Shown: positions 61,345-64,000 of the stretch, one piece after another | Numbering within the stretch: the first letter of the stretch is position 1 | Layout of the letters: every line of letters begins with the position of its first letter | NCBI RefSeq assembly: GCF_022440845.1 | Contig: NZ_JAKNTO010000001.1 | Location: 1,054,001 to 1,118,000 of the forward strand | Source: Ruminococcus sp. OA3 | Lineage (GTDB): Bacteria; Bacillota; Clostridia; Lachnospirales; Lachnospiraceae | Reading direction: 5' to 3' | Length of the DNA: 64,000 nt | Made by a program: the position numbers and the translations under genes | Notes under the pieces: model-generated | Database searches by the model: none | The model's input: only the letters and a program-made list of their open reading frames with translations | Told to the model about the DNA's origin: nothing

Positions 61345-62218
61345 ATTTGCAGGTTACCATCCGGCGGTGCTGTTTGCCTATTACGTACTGGTGCTTGTTT
61401 TTGCCATGTTCACCGTACACCCCATCATGCTGTCTCTCGTGCTGCTGGGGGGAATTCTGCTGTTTGGGGTGCTGAATCCTCTTCGGGTGCTGGCAAGGAA
61501 TCTTCTTTATTACCTGTTCTTTTTTCTGCTTCTGGCTGTAACCAATCCGCTGTTTTCGCATAACGGTGAAACAATCCTGTTTTTTATGAACGATAATCCA
61601 ATCACGATGGAAGCTCTCGCGTACGGTGCAGCGCTGTCCATCATGATCGTGGGAGTGATGTTCTGGTGCAAAAACTATAATCTGATTATGACATCGGATA
61701 AATTCATTTATCTTTTTGGAAAAGCGATTCCGCGTCTGTCTCTGGTGCTGTCTCTGACACTTCGTTTTATTCCACTGTTTAAGACACAGATCCATAAAAT
61801 TAATCAGACGCAGAAAGTGCTGGGACTTTATTCGACGGACAGCCGGACGGACCGGCTGATGAGTGGGATGCGGGTGTTCAACAGTATTCTGTCATGGGCG
61901 ATTGAAAACTCCCTGGAGACGGCGGATGCGATGAAGGCACGTGGTTACGGACTTCCCGGACGAACAAATTTTTCGCTGTTTAAGTTCCGGAAACGGGACG
62001 GAATCCTGATGGGGGCAATCGCTGTACTGACTGCGGTCATCTGGGCAGGATATTTTCTGCTGCCGCTGGATTTTGCGTTTTATCCGGTAGTGGATCATAT
62101 TCAGAATACCAATCAGGCGGTATTTATCTATGCGATTGTGCTGATTTACATGGTTTTGCCGTCACTGCTTGAGATAAAGGAGAAACTTCGATGGAATTAC
62201 TTAAAGTCGAAAATCTGA
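61337..62218 (+). CDS. ecfT: ECF transporter transmembrane component EcfT
   Basis: About 293 residues from ATG 61337 (AGGAGAAGAGT ahead), overlapping the previous gene. It has about five to six hydrophobic helices and the EcfT coupling motif DAMKARGYGLPG (Ala-Arg-Gly) near residue 200, by which EcfT docks onto the ATPases. With EcfA and an S component it forms an energy-coupling-factor importer for vitamins or metals in the cytoplasmic membrane. Behind a cobalamin riboswitch and fused to DUF4430/toroid genes, the likely cargo is cobalamin or another corrinoid (inference). Confidence 0.9.
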   Translation: MNEFAGYHPAVLFAYYVLVLVFAMFTVHPIMLSLVLLGGILLFGVLNPLRVLARNLLYYLFFFLLLAVTNPLFSHNGETILFFMNDNPITMEALAYGAALSIMIVGVMFWCKNYNLIMTSDKFIYLFGKAIPRLSLVLSLTLRFIPLFKTQIHKINQTQKVLGLYSTDSRTDRLMSGMRVFNSILSWAIENSLETADAMKARGYGLPGRTNFSLFKFRKRDGILMGAIAVLTAVIWAGYFLLPLDFAFYPVVDHIQNTNQAVFIYAIVLIYMVLPSLLEIKEKLRWNYLKSKI

Positions 62219-63975
62219 ATTTTACATATCCCGGTCAGAGTGAGAAGACACTGAGAGAGATATCGCTGACTGTCAGAGAAGGAGAGTTTATCGTACTCTG
62301 CGGTGAGTCCGGATGTGGAAAGACAACGCTTCTGCGACTGCTGAAACGTGAGCTTGCCCCACACGGACAAAAAGAAGGTAAGATTGTCTACAGGGGCTGT
62401 GAGCAGGAACAACTCGATGAGAAAGTATCGGCCTGCGAGATCGGCTATGTGATGCAGAATCCGGAAAATCAGATCGTAATGGATAAGGTCTGGCATGAAC
62501 TTGCCTTTGGACTGGAAAATATGGGGCTTCCGCAGCAGACGATCCGGCGGCGGGTTGGAGAGATGGCTTGCTTTTTCGGGATTGATGAATGGTTTCGAAA
62601 AGAAACGGCGCAGCTCTCAGGAGGACAGAAACAGCTGCTGAATCTGGCTTCCATCATGGCGATGCAGCCAAAGATTCTGATATTAGATGAACCAACTTCA
62701 CAGCTGGACCCGATTGCAGCTGCAGATTTTATTGCTACAGTTGGAAAGCTGAACCGGGAGCTTGGGACGACGATTCTGATGGTTGAGCACCGGCTGGAAG
62801 AAGTGTTTCCCATTGCCGACAGAGTTGTGGTGATGGAAGAGGGGAGCATACTGCTGTGTGAACCTCCCCGGGCAGCAGGAAAGCGGCTGAAGGAAATCCG
62901 GGAAAATCACAGGATGCTGGTGGGATTTCCAAGCGCCGTGCGCATTTACAATGCGCTTGACGTGCCGGATGCACCATGTCCTGTGACTGTGCGTGACGGA
63001 AGAGAATTTCTGAAAACTTATTTTTCAAATGAAAAACAGCGCAGAGCTTCGCATGAAAACTCTCTGGTGGAAGGAAAGACAGCAGTTATGCTGAAGGATG
63101 TCTGGTTCCGTTATAAAAGGGAGCTGCCGGATGTTCTGGAAGGAGTTGCGCTGGAGATCAAGACCGGGGAAATCGTCAGCATACTGGGCGGAAACGGTTC
63201 TGGAAAGACAACGCTGTTAAGTGTGATTTCAGATATGAATCATGCATATCGAGGAAAGATTCGTATTCTTGGAAAAAAACTAAAGGCCTACAAAGGCAAT
63301 GAATTATATAAGCATACACTTGCGATGCTGCCGCAGAATCCGCAGACTGTATTTATAAAAGAAAGTGTGCGGGAGGATTATCTGGAGATGAAGAAGGTCA
63401 TGGAATATTCTGATTCCGAGATGGAAAATCAGGTCGCAGAGGTGCAAGAGCTTTTGGGAATCTCCGCTCTGATGGATAAACATCCGTATGACTTAAGCGG
63501 CGGAGAGCAGCAAAAGGCGGCACTTGGAAAAATTTTGCTGCTGCAGCCGAAGATTCTGCTGCTTGATGAGCCGACGAAAGGAATCGATGCCTATTCAAAG
63601 CACCGCCTGGTGGAACTGATGAAAAAGCTGCAGACCGGCGGCATGACGATTTTGATGGTAACACATGACGTAGAATTCGCAGCCCAGGTGTCGAACCGCT
63701 GTGCCATGTTCTTTGACAGGGAGTTGACTTCGGTAGATCCGCCGGCGGAATTCTTCTGCGGCAACAGCTTCTACACAACGGCTGCCAACCGCATTGCGAG
63801 GCAGATGTTCGATGATGTTGTGGTATGCGGGGATATTGTCAGTCTGTGCCGTATTAATGGAAGAAAAGGAGAAAGGCATGAAGGTAAAACGGTTAACGGG
63901 GATTCTGCTGCTGATTGCCTGTGCGGCGGGAATCATCTTCTGCGGAGTCACAGCGTTTCAGGATCGGCGATATAA
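62191..63975 (+). CDS. ecfA: Fused duplicated ECF ATPase (EcfA1-EcfA2 type)
   Basis: 594 residues containing two complete ABC ATPase domains. Domain 1: Walker A GESGCGKTTLL, Q-loop YVMQNPENQIV, signature LSGGQKQ, Walker B ILILDEPTS. Domain 2: Walker A GGNGSGKTTLLS, MLPQNPQTVF, LSGGEQQK, ILLLDEPTKG. Ordinary ECF modules use two separate ATPases; here both are in one chain. It hydrolyses ATP to drive the importer. The ATG overlaps ecfT by 28 bases. The last ~30 residues (Cys/Ser-rich) run through the beginning of the next gene for 98 bases and look unlike a protein tail, hinting at a displaced stop. Confidence 0.92.
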   Translation: MELLKVENLNFTYPGQSEKTLREISLTVREGEFIVLCGESGCGKTTLLRLLKRELAPHGQKEGKIVYRGCEQEQLDEKVSACEIGYVMQNPENQIVMDKVWHELAFGLENMGLPQQTIRRRVGEMACFFGIDEWFRKETAQLSGGQKQLLNLASIMAMQPKILILDEPTSQLDPIAAADFIATVGKLNRELGTTILMVEHRLEEVFPIADRVVVMEEGSILLCEPPRAAGKRLKEIRENHRMLVGFPSAVRIYNALDVPDAPCPVTVRDGREFLKTYFSNEKQRRASHENSLVEGKTAVMLKDVWFRYKRELPDVLEGVALEIKTGEIVSILGGNGSGKTTLLSVISDMNHAYRGKIRILGKKLKAYKGNELYKHTLAMLPQNPQTVFIKESVREDYLEMKKVMEYSDSEMENQVAEVQELLGISALMDKHPYDLSGGEQQKAALGKILLLQPKILLLDEPTKGIDAYSKHRLVELMKKLQTGGMTILMVTHDVEFAAQVSNRCAMFFDRELTSVDPPAEFFCGNSFYTTAANRIARQMFDDVVVCGDIVSLCRINGRKGERHEGKTVNGDSAADCLCGGNHLLRSHSVSGSAI

Positions 63976-64000
63976 TCTGATATCCATAATTATGGTGCTG
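63878..64000 (+). CDS. ECF transporter S component, N-terminal fragment
   Basis: The first 41 codons are visible, from ATG 63878 after AAAGGAGAAAGGC; the gene leaves the window at the right edge. The N-terminus has a hydrophobic helix (GILLLIACAAGIIFCGV) followed by FQDRRYNLISIIMVL, the short Arg-Arg-Tyr linker and second helix common in ECF S proteins of this operon type. The S component gives cargo specificity; corrinoid is inferred from the riboswitch and neighbours. Confidence 0.7.
   Translation, partial: MKVKRLTGILLLIACAAGIIFCGVTAFQDRRYNLISIIMVL

Noticed and set aside
30551-64000. Tandem Ig-like and FN3 repeats considered as a CRISPR-like or DNA satellite array
   Set aside because: The repeats are protein modules of 60-90 residues with divergent DNA and no spacer structure.
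1-64000. tRNA, rRNA, insertion sequences, prophage or attachment sites
   Set aside because: No cloverleaf with CCA end, transposase, integrase or terminal inverted repeat could be recognised by reading.

Overview
The window looks like a chromosome segment of a gut-type anaerobic Clostridia, most likely Lachnospiraceae. The signs are moderate GC, strong GGAGG ribosome sites, several GTG starts, AT-rich promoters, large secreted proteins built from Ig-like (Big_2), fibronectin III (FN3) and InlB-type repeats, and an ECF-type vitamin transporter. No rRNA, tRNA, CRISPR array, transposase or phage gene was seen.

Region 1 (1-8600) is a tight plus-strand operon. It holds the end of a class III aminotransferase, a hydantoinase/oxoprolinase-family ATPase-fold protein, an alpha/beta hydrolase, an RbsD/FucU-type protein, a GPH-type symporter, a cobalamin-dependent mutase-like protein (glutamate-mutase-E-like barrel fused to a B12-binding domain), a DMT-family permease and a small unknown protein. 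It ends at a strong hairpin. It reads as catabolism of an unidentified substrate by a B12-dependent rearrangement.

Region 2 (8640-25560) holds two paralogous, degenerate ROK-type regulators, a short UvrA paralogue, glutamate dehydrogenase, two almost identical aldehyde dehydrogenase genes, and between those two an unusual gene pair: a PEP/pyruvate-binding-domain protein and a 1219-residue nucleotidylyltransferase/GNAT/PRTase-like fusion. A DapB-fold amino-acid dehydrogenase follows. The promoters here share palindromic half-sites, suggesting a small ROK regulon.

Region 3 (25720-30220) is a two-component system with an adjacent lipoprotein, then an AraC regulator on the minus strand.

Region 4 (30550-64000) is the most striking part. 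Three cobalamin riboswitches precede secreted or membrane-anchored proteins. Three of these carry an alpha/alpha-toroid (prenyltransferase-like) domain and four carry DUF4430, the transcobalamin-like C-terminal fold. Eukaryotic intrinsic factor and transcobalamin join these two folds in one chain; here they are encoded as adjacent separate chains, three times over. A fourth giant protein combines DUF4430 domains with a PQQ-type beta-propeller. The third riboswitch operon continues into membrane-anchored toroid and DUF4430 proteins, EcfT, a fused EcfA and the start of an S component. I infer an extracellular corrinoid capture-and-relay system feeding an ECF importer, which would supply the B12 enzyme of region 1. 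The block is interrupted at 38520-44400 by ordinary genes: a GGDEF protein, an EEP-family hydrolase, GreA, DUF3786, a YbaK-type deacylase and a Gfo/Idh/MocA dehydrogenase.
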